Assembly: GCF_028463845.1 (NCBI RefSeq)
Contig: NZ_CP116805.1
Span: forward strand, 1,178,001 to 1,242,000
Source of the DNA: Gimibacter soli
GTDB lineage: Bacteria; Pseudomonadota; Alphaproteobacteria; Sphingomonadales; Kordiimonadaceae
Length of the DNA stretch: 64,000 nucleotides
Direction of reading: 5' to 3'
Shown: positions 25,762 to 34,469 of the stretch, piece by piece
Layout: every line of letters begins with the position of its first letter
Numbering within the stretch: position 1 is the first letter of the stretch
Translations under genes and position numbers: made by a program
The notes under the pieces: generated by a model
Seen by the model: the letters and a program-made list of their open reading frames with translations, nothing else
The model's database searches: none
Told to the model about the DNA's origin: nothing

Positions 25762-27711
25762 TCACTTCTGGCAGGTTGCGGGCGGGGTCACCGCCAGATA
25801 GACGCTGCTCCAAAGCTGCACGGCGTTCGATTCCGTCTGGTGCCCCGCGCTTTGCCCGAATGGCGTGACGCGATACTCGCCGTCTGCGTAGGACCATGAC
25901 CAGAGCTCGGAATTCCGGATATCCCGTCCGGCATCGATGGCCTGCCAAAGCTGGCACTCGAGCGCGCCGAGGCGACCTTTGAGGGTGGCGGACAGATCAT
26001 CCCGTTCGATCTGCCGCCGCAGCCCCACGGCCCACATGGCCTGCTGCCACGACCAGACAACCGCCCCATGATAATGGCCCGGCCCGAACAGCGGGCGTGT
26101 GGCGTCGTCGGCGAAGGCCGCATTGGCGACAAACATGCCAACGGGCGACAGAAGCCCCGCCGGGAAGGGCCGCTCCAGCACAGCAATCGCGGTGGAAAGC
26201 CGTTCGGCATCGGGTGCGCCGAACAGAAGGTCGAAGCCGTCGTCCGAATGCTGCACAGGAATGGGTTTGCCGTCGGCGTCCAGCGCCAGCGCATGGAAAG
26301 AGAAATCGCCATCCGGTAAGGTGGCGGGCACACCCGTTTCGTGCGCGTAAGCCTCGATCTTTTTGCGGGTGTCTGTGGTGGTCACCATGAACGGCTTCAC
26401 GGCTTCGCGCCGCCAGATGGCGGCAAATCTGGTGGCCTCGCCTGACGGGCCGTCGATCAGGCCGCGCGCCTGCAGCCGGGCGATGGCCTCAAGGGCTGCC
26501 GGCATCAGCACGGCGTTCACATCGTAAGGATAGCGGCCATGCCCCAGCCCTTCCTCGCTGTCCCGCCAGTTACCGTCGAGCTCGCCCGCATGCAGCGCGA
26601 TGAGGTTTGTGGTCATTGGTTCGGCAGCAAAGGGCTGCGCGGTAGCCAGTACGAAGCTGGCGTTACGGGCAAGCGCATCGCCGTAGCGTTCGCCGCTTGT
26701 GGTCGCGCGGGCGAGGAAGGCGTTGGCCTCCGCGTCCGTCAGTCTGTCCAGATAGTCGGCCAGCACCGGCAGCAACATCAGATTGTCATCGATCATGCCA
26801 TAGTCATTCACCGGGCGGCTGCTCGCACTGCCGCTTTCCTTCAGGTTCATCAGCACGGCAAGCTCGCCGATGGCTTCTTCGTGCGCGACCTCGCCGTTTG
26901 TGTTCAGGCGTTCAATCACCGAACCCAGCACCGCCTCGATCGTGGGGTGGCCAAGGACTGGCAGCAGGAGCCGCACGGACAGGAGCGTGTCGCGCCCGAA
27001 ATAGGTGAGGAACCGCCACGAGCCCGCCATCAGCTTTTCGCGCGTTGCCAGAAAGCCGAGCGCGTTTTTGAGGCGCGGATCATCGGCGGCCTTGTCGGTG
27101 AGAAGATCACCGCCCCTGATGGGGGTGAGCGGTGTGTCGCCGGTCAGGGCTGTGAGGGTGAGGTCGAGCCTGTTGCCGTCGCCCGCGAGCACGATGCCCT
27201 CTGGCGTTTCGGTGATCGTGCCGTTCGCGAGCGTCAGGCGCATTTCATAACGGCTTTTGCCATCGGCGCGCTCGCGCTGCCAGCGGATGGAGCTACCATT
27301 AATAACAGGTCTTGCTTCGCCGCGCGGGGCAATGCTGGCGGGGTTCACGGCTCCCCGCACGAAGCGCAGGCTGCCAAGGTCAGCGCGGGCGATGGTGAGC
27401 GCGGGCGCATCGGCGCTGAAGCGGGCTGTGATGCCGGTTGCATCTGTTTCCGTCAGTGCTTCAAGGGCGTGGGTGCGCGTGAAATGAACGAGGCGTTGGG
27501 GTTTCGCGAGAAAAATCCCGGCGCCGCTGTTGCCCGCCGGAAAGGCAACGATGATGCGCGGCTCAAGGCCCGAGGTCAGCAGCAAATGGCCGGTAACCTG
27601 GCCTTCGCTGATGAAGGCATTGTCGGCATTGCCTTCCAGTACGCTGAATTCGTCAGCCATCGTGGCAGTGGCAAGCCCGAGCGCAGCTACAAGGGATATC
27701 GCAAGACGCAT
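25762..27711 (-). CDS. Periplasmic (alpha/alpha)6-barrel glycosidase-like protein
   Basis: This 649-residue protein has a signal peptide (residues 1-19), a beta-sandwich-like N-terminal region (about 20-200) and a six-hairpin glycosidase barrel (about 210-645). The sequence FLTYFGRDTLLSVRLLLPVL and the repeated Trp/Glu-rich helical hairpins resemble the catalytic module of amylo-alpha-1,6-glucosidase/GH63-like enzymes. Candidate acids occur in HEEAIGELA and in DGNWRDSEEGLGHGRYPYDVN, but no catalytic pair can be assigned by eye. It lies downstream of the sugar TonB receptor, past a terminator, and fits periplasmic trimming of an oligosaccharide before uptake. The exact GH family is unknown. 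Confidence 0.75.
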   Translation of the reverse strand: MRLAISLVAALGLATATMADEFSVLEGNADNAFISEGQVTGHLLLTSGLEPRIIVAFPAGNSGAGIFLAKPQRLVHFTRTHALEALTETDATGITARFSADAPALTIARADLGSLRFVRGAVNPASIAPRGEARPVINGSSIRWQRERADGKSRYEMRLTLANGTITETPEGIVLAGDGNRLDLTLTALTGDTPLTPIRGGDLLTDKAADDPRLKNALGFLATREKLMAGSWRFLTYFGRDTLLSVRLLLPVLGHPTIEAVLGSVIERLNTNGEVAHEEAIGELAVLMNLKESGSASSRPVNDYGMIDDNLMLLPVLADYLDRLTDAEANAFLARATTSGERYGDALARNASFVLATAQPFAAEPMTTNLIALHAGELDGNWRDSEEGLGHGRYPYDVNAVLMPAALEAIARLQARGLIDGPSGEATRFAAIWRREAVKPFMVTTTDTRKKIEAYAHETGVPATLPDGDFSFHALALDADGKPIPVQHSDDGFDLLFGAPDAERLSTAIAVLERPFPAGLLSPVGMFVANAAFADDATRPLFGPGHYHGAVVWSWQQAMWAVGLRRQIERDDLSATLKGRLGALECQLWQAIDAGRDIRNSELWSWSYADGEYRVTPFGQSAGHQTESNAVQLWSSVYLAVTPPATCQK

Positions 27712-27744
27712 CGTTCAACTCCTGTCGCTTCTGGCCCCGGCCAT

Positions 27745-27781
27745 AAAAAAAGCGCTGCGACTGGAGATCCGTCGCAGCGCC
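27745..27781 (-). terminator. Terminator between the TonB receptor and the barrel glycosidase gene
   Basis: On the minus strand, GCGCTGCGAC pairs perfectly with GTCGCAGCGC (27771-27780 with 27752-27761), followed by seven Ts. It should reduce read-through from the receptor gene into the glycosidase gene 34 bases on. Confidence 0.9.
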
Positions 27782-27851
27782 GAGGGGCCCAATCCAAGTC
27801 GGATATGGTTGGGGGCGGGCAGGAGGGTTAGCCCGCCCCCGGCCTTTATGA

Positions 27852-30119
27852 TCAGAAGTCGATGCCGACGCTGAACTTCACCGAGCGGGCGAGGATTGCG
27901 CGGCCGTTTGGGGCAGCGGCAGTCCGCGGGTCGCTCTCGGTCAGGCCGTGGCTGTTCGTCAGGTTGTCGGCATGGACCTGGAAGAAGAGGCCATTTTCAA
28001 GCGTCACAAGGACACCGGCATCGATCTTCTCGTAGCCTTCAAGCTTGTTGGTGTTGGCATTGTCGCCCCAACGGTCGCCGACCAGCTGGACGGCGCCGTA
28101 AAGGGTCGCCGTCGCGTTGCCGAACTCGATATCGTAGCTCGGGGCCATGCGCAGCTGCCATTTCGGCTGACGCAGGACGGTGTTGTCAACGTCGGCTGCC
28201 GTGGTGCTGTCGGTGATTTTGGCGTCCTGCAGTGTCCCGATGAAGGAGACGTTGAAGGCATCGTAGGTATAGTGGCCGTCAAGCTCGATACCCACCGACC
28301 GTGTCTTGAAGGCAGCGTTCGGGATATCGGCGCCAACGGTGGCCGAGAAGCTGTCGTTCTTGTTGTAGAAGACGGTACCGAAGAGACCGAAATTCTCGCC
28401 CGAGTATTTCACGCCGCCTTCAAGCTGCTTCACGCCGTTGATGTTGAGGTTGTTTTCGCGGACGTCATCGAAGTGCGGGAAAAGCGAGCCCTTCGAATAA
28501 CGCGCAAAGACGCCGAGGTCGTTGTTGATGTCGTAGTTTACAGCACCGGTGTAGGACCATGCCTTGTCCTTCAGGCTCACCGCCATGTCGCGGGTGCCAT
28601 CGGGATAGCCCGGGCCGCTGTCGAGGATATAGTCGATATCCAGCCATTCACGGCGCAGGCCTACGTCGAAACGCAGGTCCGGCGTTACCTGCCAGCTGTC
28701 CGCGATGTAAAGCGCGTCAGCGGTGGCGTCACCGGCGGATTCGATCCCGTAAGCCCAGCAGCCCGAATTGGAGCCACCGGCGGCAAGATCGGCGCAGGTG
28801 GTGTTGGCATCAAGGAAGTCACCATTTTGCACGTTATGCAGCGGGGTGAAGTTGCCGATGGTCCAGAAATCGTCGGACGACCAGGTGGCCTTGTAATAGC
28901 CGACCGTGAAGTCATGATCGCCGACCATCTTGTTCAGGCTGAGGTCGTTGGTGAAGGATTCGAGGTCCTTCTGCACAACCCAGTGGCCATAGTTCTGGAC
29001 ATATTCGGTGCCGGCGAGGACCTGACCGCCAAGCGTGGTGGCGGTGCCGGCTGCCAGATCCTGCACCTGGATCGCGCCGCCATCGGGCACAAGGCCATAG
29101 GTGTCGGCATTGCCCTTGGTGTAGGACATGTTATCGCGCACGCGCCAGCCATCGCCGAGGTCGAAATCGGCATTCAGGCCGGTCACGCTGCCGTCCCAGC
29201 CGCGGCCGTCGGCAAAGTCGAACGTCTCGCGGTCACCGTTCCCGTTGATCTGCAGTTCGCGGAAGCGCGTGGCGTTGCCAAGCTGCGAGAAATCGCCCAG
29301 GTCGTTGCCGGAGTTCAGCGCCATCGGCAGATACCACTGGCCATGGTCATCGGTGATGCGGGTGAAGAGATTGATCTCGCCGTTATCGAAAACCTTGGTC
29401 AGCTGGGCCGTGATCTGCTTGCCCTTTTCCGAGTTGAATTCGGCGTTGCGGATGCCTTCGGAGCTCTGGATATAGCCGCCGACCATATAGTAAAGGCGGT
29501 CAGCAATCGGGCCGGAAATGACGGCATCAACGCGGTTGAGGCCATAATCCGAGGTCGTGTATTTCACGCGGCCTTCGGTTTCCTCGCCACCCTTTTTCAG
29601 GTTGAAGTTCAGCGTCACGCCCGGTTCGCCGTTCGAGAAGACGGCGTTCGGGCCGCCGCGCAGGGCTTCGGCCGAGGCGATGGTTTCGTCAACGCGGAAG
29701 ATCGAGCTTTGCTCGAAGAAGGAGAGCATCTCGGTGCCATAGATCGGCGCGCCGTTGATCGACATGGTGACAAACGGGGCGTCGCCTCCGCCGGGCAGGC
29801 CGCGCACGTCGATGTTGGCGCCGGCCACGCCGCCCGAGCTTTCCGCCCACACGCCCGGAACGAGCGTGAAGAGTTCGGCGGTGCTTTTGGTGCCGGCAAG
29901 GCTGATCGCCTCGTCATTCATCGTGGTGATGGCGAAGCTCGCGTCCTGCTTCTTGACGCCGGCGCCGCCGGGCGTGCCAAGGACGACGATTTCTTCAAGC
30001 AGATTGTCGCTTTCGCCGCCAGCAGCAGCTGCATCTGCGTCCTGTGCATATGCCGGTGCCGCGGCCAGTGCCGTGAGCAAGGCAAGCGTGGAAATGGATG
30101 TAGTTGTGACTGAGCGCAT
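27852..30119 (-). CDS. TonB-dependent receptor of the disaccharide locus
   Basis: This 755-residue protein has a signal peptide ending AAAPAYAQ, a TonB box (LLEEIVVLGTPG), a plug (FTLVPGVWAESSGGVAGANIDVRGLPGG, EALRGGPNAVFSNG) and a beta-barrel ending in Phe (KFSVGIDF). ATG at 30119 lies nine bases after GGAGG; ATG at 30125 is too close and a longer frame to 30245 runs through the operator. The promoter carries two copies of the LacI-type palindrome, so expression is very probably repressed by the adjacent LacI protein. It would import the oligosaccharide that the GH65 phosphorylase later splits. Confidence 0.92.
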   Translation of the reverse strand: MRSVTTTSISTLALLTALAAAPAYAQDADAAAAGGESDNLLEEIVVLGTPGGAGVKKQDASFAITTMNDEAISLAGTKSTAELFTLVPGVWAESSGGVAGANIDVRGLPGGGDAPFVTMSINGAPIYGTEMLSFFEQSSIFRVDETIASAEALRGGPNAVFSNGEPGVTLNFNLKKGGEETEGRVKYTTSDYGLNRVDAVISGPIADRLYYMVGGYIQSSEGIRNAEFNSEKGKQITAQLTKVFDNGEINLFTRITDDHGQWYLPMALNSGNDLGDFSQLGNATRFRELQINGNGDRETFDFADGRGWDGSVTGLNADFDLGDGWRVRDNMSYTKGNADTYGLVPDGGAIQVQDLAAGTATTLGGQVLAGTEYVQNYGHWVVQKDLESFTNDLSLNKMVGDHDFTVGYYKATWSSDDFWTIGNFTPLHNVQNGDFLDANTTCADLAAGGSNSGCWAYGIESAGDATADALYIADSWQVTPDLRFDVGLRREWLDIDYILDSGPGYPDGTRDMAVSLKDKAWSYTGAVNYDINNDLGVFARYSKGSLFPHFDDVRENNLNINGVKQLEGGVKYSGENFGLFGTVFYNKNDSFSATVGADIPNAAFKTRSVGIELDGHYTYDAFNVSFIGTLQDAKITDSTTAADVDNTVLRQPKWQLRMAPSYDIEFGNATATLYGAVQLVGDRWGDNANTNKLEGYEKIDAGVLVTLENGLFFQVHADNLTNSHGLTESDPRTAAAPNGRAILARSVKFSVGIDF

Positions 30120-30229
30120 TTGCATGGCCCTCCCGTGCCAATTGTTTTCCCTCGCAGTGAGTGTCCGCATGCCTTCCCTCAAAGGCGAAACGCGCGGGCA
30201 TCGCTGTCCGAAACTAGAGCTACGCCTCT

Positions 30230-30267
30230 TTGCAATCGATTGCAAGTGCTATTTCAATCGATTGCAA
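30230..30267. promoter_or_regulatory. Tandem LacI-type operators between the TonB receptor and LacI genes
   Basis: TTGCAATCGATTGCAA at 30230-30245 is a perfect 16-base palindrome, and TTTCAATCGATTGCAA at 30252-30267 differs at one base. Their centres are 22 bases apart, about two helical turns. The CG-centred form is typical of LacI/GalR operators. A third copy stands at 34397. Confidence 0.9.
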
Positions 30268-30320
30268 AGACTGGGCTTTCCCCCTCGACAGAGGCAGGGC
30301 TCGGCTTGTATGACTAAGGT

Positions 30321-31343
30321 ATGAGTGGGGCCAAGACATTGACGATGGCTGATATTGCGCTTCTGGCGGGGGTTTCCGAGGCGACGGTTTCGCGCGCCCT
30401 GAAGGATAGCCCGCTGATCAACGAGCAGACCCGCCAGCGCGTGCAGGAAATCGCCCGCGAGAATAATTACCGGGTGAATGCCGCCGCGCGTAACTTCCGC
30501 CTGAAGACGACCAAGACGCTGGCCGTTGTGCTGCTGGTGGACCGCGAGTGGGGCCATGAACTTTCGGATGCCTTCCTGATGGCGCTGCTTGGCAGCATTG
30601 CCGACGAGGCAGCCCATATGGGCTATGACCTGCTACTTTCCACCAACCCTCAAAACATGACTGACCTCAGTGCCTTTTTCGTCGAATCGAAACGCGCTGA
30701 TGGGCTCATCGTGATCGGGCAGGGGCGGAACGATCCGCGGCTCGATAGCCTTGCCCGCAGCAGGACGCCCTTCATCGTATGGGGTTCGGAAGTGCCGGGG
30801 CATGACTATGTCACGGTCGGCAGCGATAACCGTTCGGGCGGATATGAGGCGACGAAGCTTTTGATCCGCAATGGCCGCCGCCGGATCGCTTTCCTTGGCG
30901 ATATTCGCCATCCCGAAATGGAAGACCGCTTCATCGGCTACAAGGAAGCGTTGGCGGAAGCCGGCCTGCCATTTGATGAAGCACTGGTGATCGCCACCGA
31001 ATTTTCACGCTCCTACGGCTACGAGAAAACCGACAAGGCGGTGCTGGGCGGAAACTTGAACTGCGACGCCATCTTTTGTGTCAGCGATAATATCGCGCTT
31101 GGCGTGATCAAGCGCCTGTCGGAGGCCGGGGTGCGGGTGCCGGATGATATCGCCGTTGTCGGGTTCGATGATATTCCGGGTGCAGCCTACAGCATTCCCG
31201 GTATCACGACCGTGCGGCAGGATGTGCATGAAGGCGGGCGGCTTCTTGTCCGCAATCTCCTCGCGCTGATGAAAGGCGAGGAGGTCGGCCATTCGGTCAT
31301 TCCGGTGGAACTGGTGATCCGCCAGTCCTGCGGTCAGGCCTGA
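30321..31343 (+). CDS. LacI-family transcriptional repressor of the disaccharide locus
   Basis: This 340-residue protein has an N-terminal LacI helix-turn-helix (TMADIALLAGVSEATVSRAL, about residues 8-27), the hinge helix and a periplasmic-binding-protein-like sensor domain (TLAVVLLVDREWGHELSDAF; PDDIAVVGFDDIP). It is divergent from the TonB receptor across the tandem palindromes and is probably autoregulated. Its ligand is likely the disaccharide or a sugar phosphate produced by the pathway. Its 3' end overlaps that of the beta-phosphoglucomutase gene by ten bases on opposite strands. Confidence 0.93.
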   Translation: MSGAKTLTMADIALLAGVSEATVSRALKDSPLINEQTRQRVQEIARENNYRVNAAARNFRLKTTKTLAVVLLVDREWGHELSDAFLMALLGSIADEAAHMGYDLLLSTNPQNMTDLSAFFVESKRADGLIVIGQGRNDPRLDSLARSRTPFIVWGSEVPGHDYVTVGSDNRSGGYEATKLLIRNGRRRIAFLGDIRHPEMEDRFIGYKEALAEAGLPFDEALVIATEFSRSYGYEKTDKAVLGGNLNCDAIFCVSDNIALGVIKRLSEAGVRVPDDIAVVGFDDIPGAAYSIPGITTVRQDVHEGGRLLVRNLLALMKGEEVGHSVIPVELVIRQSCGQA

Positions 31344-31993
31344 GCGGCAAGTACCGCGAGGCCGTTTGCGGCCAGCGCTGATGTATCCGGCAGCACCAGA
31401 TCAGCTTCCTTCAGGATCGATGCGTCCCCGATGCCGATGGCACGCATGCCGGCAGCCTTGATGGCGGTGACGCCCGCTGCCGCATCCTCGACCCCGATAG
31501 CGTCCTCAGGCGCAAACCCAAATGCATTGGCAACATCAAGGAAGATATCGGGTGCAGGCTTGCCGCGCGGGATGGCGCCTGCGTCCGCCACATAATGGAA
31601 ACGGCCGGCGATGCCGAGCCCGGTGATCACCTCAGGGGCATTCTTGCTGGCGGAGGCAAGCCCGATGCGGATGCCGCGCGCGTCCAGCCAGTCGAAGGCC
31701 TCGAGGATGCCCGGCAGCAGGTCAGCCGGGCTTATGCCCTTGATGAGCGTCTTGTAATGGTCGTTCTTCTCGGTTGCCAGCCGGCCCCGCGTGGCGGCAT
31801 CGAAGGTGCGATCTGACCGCGCGAGGATGAAATCGAGCGATTCCATCCGGCCCACCCCTTTCAGGTGGTGATTGTCATCCTCGTTGAAGGGAATGCCAAG
31901 GCCATCGGCCAGCGCTTTCCAGGCGAGGAAATGATAGTGGGCGGTATCGGTGATGACACCATCAAGATCGAATATGCAGGCGCGGTAGGTCAT
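31334..31993 (-). CDS. pgmB: Beta-phosphoglucomutase
   Basis: This 219-residue HAD-superfamily enzyme converts beta-glucose 1-phosphate to glucose 6-phosphate. The nucleophile/acid pair is Asp9 and Asp11 (IFDLDGVITDT), followed by the cap motif HHLKGVGRMESLDFIL typical of beta-phosphoglucomutases, then GLASASKN and VEDAAAGVTAIKAAGM. It sits six bases downstream of the GH65 phosphorylase gene, the usual arrangement in which the inverting phosphorylase's beta-glucose 1-phosphate goes straight to this enzyme. Confidence 0.93.
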   Translation of the reverse strand: MTYRACIFDLDGVITDTAHYHFLAWKALADGLGIPFNEDDNHHLKGVGRMESLDFILARSDRTFDAATRGRLATEKNDHYKTLIKGISPADLLPGILEAFDWLDARGIRIGLASASKNAPEVITGLGIAGRFHYVADAGAIPRGKPAPDIFLDVANAFGFAPEDAIGVEDAAAGVTAIKAAGMRAIGIGDASILKEADLVLPDTSALAANGLAVLAAQA

Positions 31994-31999
31994 GTGTCT

Positions 32000-34345
32000 T
32001 CAGGCGTTCGGCAGGGTCAGGGGCTGGCCCGCCATGATGGTGTGGTCCTTGCCATAATGGCGCAGGGTAAGGCTTTCGCCGTCGGTCAGTTCGTAGGTCG
32101 TGCCGGCAGTGGCCACTGAAACCGCAAGGCCGCAGCCGCGGGCGCGAAGTGCGAAGCGATAGTCCTGCCAGTCTGAAGGCAGGCCCGGGCGGAAGGCGGG
32201 TGTGCCACGCTCGAACCGGAGGCCGGCGAAGCCATTGGCGACGCCCATCCATGACCCGGCCATGCAGGCAGCGTGCACGCCGTAATGCGTGTTGCCATGC
32301 AGGTTATCGAGATCCATCCGGCAGGTTTCCATGAAAAGCTTGTAGGCCGCGTCACGGTTGCCGAGCTCCGCGTTCGCGACCGCATAGATGCAGGTCGACA
32401 GCGTGGAATCGTGCGTGGTGATGGGTTCATAATAGGCAAGGTTGCGGCGCTTTTCTTCCATCGTGAAGCGGTCGGACAGAAGCACCATGGCCAGCACCAC
32501 ATCGGCCTGCTTCAGCACCTGATGACGGTAAATGGTCAACGGATGGAAGTTGAGTAGCAGCGGATATTTGTCTGCCGGTGTGCCGTCAAAATCCCAGACG
32601 GGGCGATTGAGGAACGTGTCGTCCTGCGCATGGATGCCGAGCTTCATGTCATAGGGCAGGTTCATTTTCGCGGCCGCTTCCGACCATTCGCCAAGCTCCT
32701 CGCTGGCGAAACTCAGGCGGTCAGCAAGTGTGGCGTAGGCGTCAGGCGCGTCTTTCGCCAGCCGCCCCATGATCCGCACGGCACCTTCCAGATGATGGCG
32801 GGCCATGGCGTTTGTGTAGAAGTTATTGTCGGCCATCGCCGAATATTCATCCGGGCCCGTCACTTCATGGATGCAGAAACGGCCACCGTCGTGGGCCGAG
32901 AAATGACCGGCCTCCAGCCAAAGCCGGGCGGTCTCGATCAGCAGTTCGGCGCCCATTCCGGCGGCAAAATCCATGTCGCCCGTTACCTCGATATACTGGA
33001 TCGTCGCGTATGCGATGGCGGCATTGATGTGATACTGCGCGGTGCCAGCCGGGAAATAGGACGAGCATTCCTCGCCGCCGATGGTGCGCCAGGGGAACAG
33101 GGCGCCGCGTTTGTGCGCCATGGTGCGCGCCCGTGCCCGCGCCTGATCCAGATGGCGGTAACGGTATTCGAGCATCGCCCGCGCAATCGCCGGTCGCGTC
33201 GCGGTGAAGAAGGGCACGACATAGATTTCCGAATCCCAGAAATAATGCCCGTCATAACCGTGGCCGGTCAGCCCCTTGGCGGCAATGCTGCTCATGCCAT
33301 TGCGGCCCGCCGACTGATAGAGGTGGAACATATTGAAGCGCAGCGCCTCGGCAAGGTCCGGCGCGCCATTGATCTCGATACCGGCGTCCGCCCAGAAGGT
33401 GGCAAGCTCGGCTTCCTGCTCGACGGCGAGTTTGTCGAAGCCGTCCCTTGCAGCGGCGGCGAGCGCGTTGCGCGTGCGGGTATCAAGTGCCTCGGCCTCC
33501 GCCAGCGGCCCATGGTCATATTGCACAAATTTGGTCAGGGTGACGGTCTGGCCCGGGGCCAGATGCAGGTCGAACCTTTGGCCTTCCACATGCGGTGTGG
33601 CGGCAGGCGTTATGGTGGCGTCCGCTCCTTCAACCATATGGCAGGCGGCAGTGGCGACGAGTGTATCGCTATCCTTGATCCGGTGCAGGAAGAAGCTGCC
33701 GTCTGTGTCCGTGCCTGAATCCATAGGGGTCAGGCAGTCGGTGATCGAAAGCTGCCCGGCGCGCGGGTCGCCGGCCCGGTCGGTGCCGCCATAGGCCGCA
33801 TCAAGCGTGGAGGTCAGCGTGACGGCGCCGTCATAGTCGAACGAGGTGACGCTGTAGGTGATCGCCATCAGCCCGCGCCGGGTGAGGCTGACGAGCCGCT
33901 CGGTGCGGATATCGAAGCTGCGACCGCCCGTCAGTTTCCAACGCGTGGTCCGCGAAAGCCGCCCGCTGCGCAGGTCAAGGCTGCGGCTGAAATCAGTCGC
34001 CTCGCTGGTGCCATGCACGAAGCTTTCGCCGCAGGCGGAAAGATTGATGGCTTTGCCATTCGGCACCAGCACCATCTTGTTATTGTGGGTGGCGAAGCCG
34101 AACGCGCCTTCATCATAATGGATGGGTTCGCGGAAATAGACGCCGTTCAGGTACGTGCCTTCGATGGATTTGATGTCCGGGGCCACCGGTTCCTCGAAAG
34201 TGCCACGGGTGCCAAGATAGCCGCCGGCCAGCGCAAAAAGCGATTCCTGCACGGCAAGGCCTGCTGCGTCGAACCGTTCTTCACGGATGAACCAAGGATC
34301 GGACGGCGGAACACTGCCCGTCGCCTTTTTGCCGGCTGGTTGCAC
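32000..34345 (-). CDS. GH65 disaccharide phosphorylase (maltose/kojibiose/trehalose-type)
   Basis: This 781-residue protein has the GH65 layout: N-terminal beta-sandwich, (alpha/alpha)6 catalytic barrel and small C-terminal beta domains. The general acid is the Glu of VTGPDEY (residue 500), and the barrel contains GHGYDGHYFWDSEIY, MAHKRGALFPWRTI and YHINAAIAYA. It phosphorolyses an alpha-glucosyl disaccharide to beta-glucose 1-phosphate and a sugar. No signal peptide is seen, so it acts in the cytoplasm. GTG at 34345 follows GGGAGGGAGAG; an in-frame ATG at 34402 lies within the operator and lacks a ribosome site. Linkage preference (maltose, kojibiose, nigerose, trehalose) cannot be read by eye. 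Confidence 0.92.
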   Translation of the reverse strand: MQPAGKKATGSVPPSDPWFIREERFDAAGLAVQESLFALAGGYLGTRGTFEEPVAPDIKSIEGTYLNGVYFREPIHYDEGAFGFATHNNKMVLVPNGKAINLSACGESFVHGTSEATDFSRSLDLRSGRLSRTTRWKLTGGRSFDIRTERLVSLTRRGLMAITYSVTSFDYDGAVTLTSTLDAAYGGTDRAGDPRAGQLSITDCLTPMDSGTDTDGSFFLHRIKDSDTLVATAACHMVEGADATITPAATPHVEGQRFDLHLAPGQTVTLTKFVQYDHGPLAEAEALDTRTRNALAAAARDGFDKLAVEQEAELATFWADAGIEINGAPDLAEALRFNMFHLYQSAGRNGMSSIAAKGLTGHGYDGHYFWDSEIYVVPFFTATRPAIARAMLEYRYRHLDQARARARTMAHKRGALFPWRTIGGEECSSYFPAGTAQYHINAAIAYATIQYIEVTGDMDFAAGMGAELLIETARLWLEAGHFSAHDGGRFCIHEVTGPDEYSAMADNNFYTNAMARHHLEGAVRIMGRLAKDAPDAYATLADRLSFASEELGEWSEAAAKMNLPYDMKLGIHAQDDTFLNRPVWDFDGTPADKYPLLLNFHPLTIYRHQVLKQADVVLAMVLLSDRFTMEEKRRNLAYYEPITTHDSTLSTCIYAVANAELGNRDAAYKLFMETCRMDLDNLHGNTHYGVHAACMAGSWMGVANGFAGLRFERGTPAFRPGLPSDWQDYRFALRARGCGLAVSVATAGTTYELTDGESLTLRHYGKDHTIMAGQPLTLPNA

Positions 34346-34396
34346 GCGAACTCTCCCTCCCGCATGGCAATGGAATCGGCCCCTATCATATCGTTC

Positions 34397-34412
34397 TTGC
34401 AATCGATTGCAA
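34397..34412. promoter_or_regulatory. Third LacI-type operator, between the GH65 and MFS genes
   Basis: A perfect TTGCAATCGATTGCAA palindrome, identical to that at 30230. It lies 52 bases before the GH65 start and 58 bases before the MFS start, so one site can control both divergent promoters. Confidence 0.9.
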
Positions 34413-34469
34413 TGCCGATATGATCGATGCCGGGAGACGGGTGGCCAAGGCCGCCGAAAGGGAGGCTAT

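Noticed and set aside
27948-30113. Open frame of 721 codons on the strand opposite the TonB receptor gene
   Set aside because: It lies entirely within a well-supported receptor gene, and its product has no recognisable domain or signal. High G+C third positions keep the antisense frame open.
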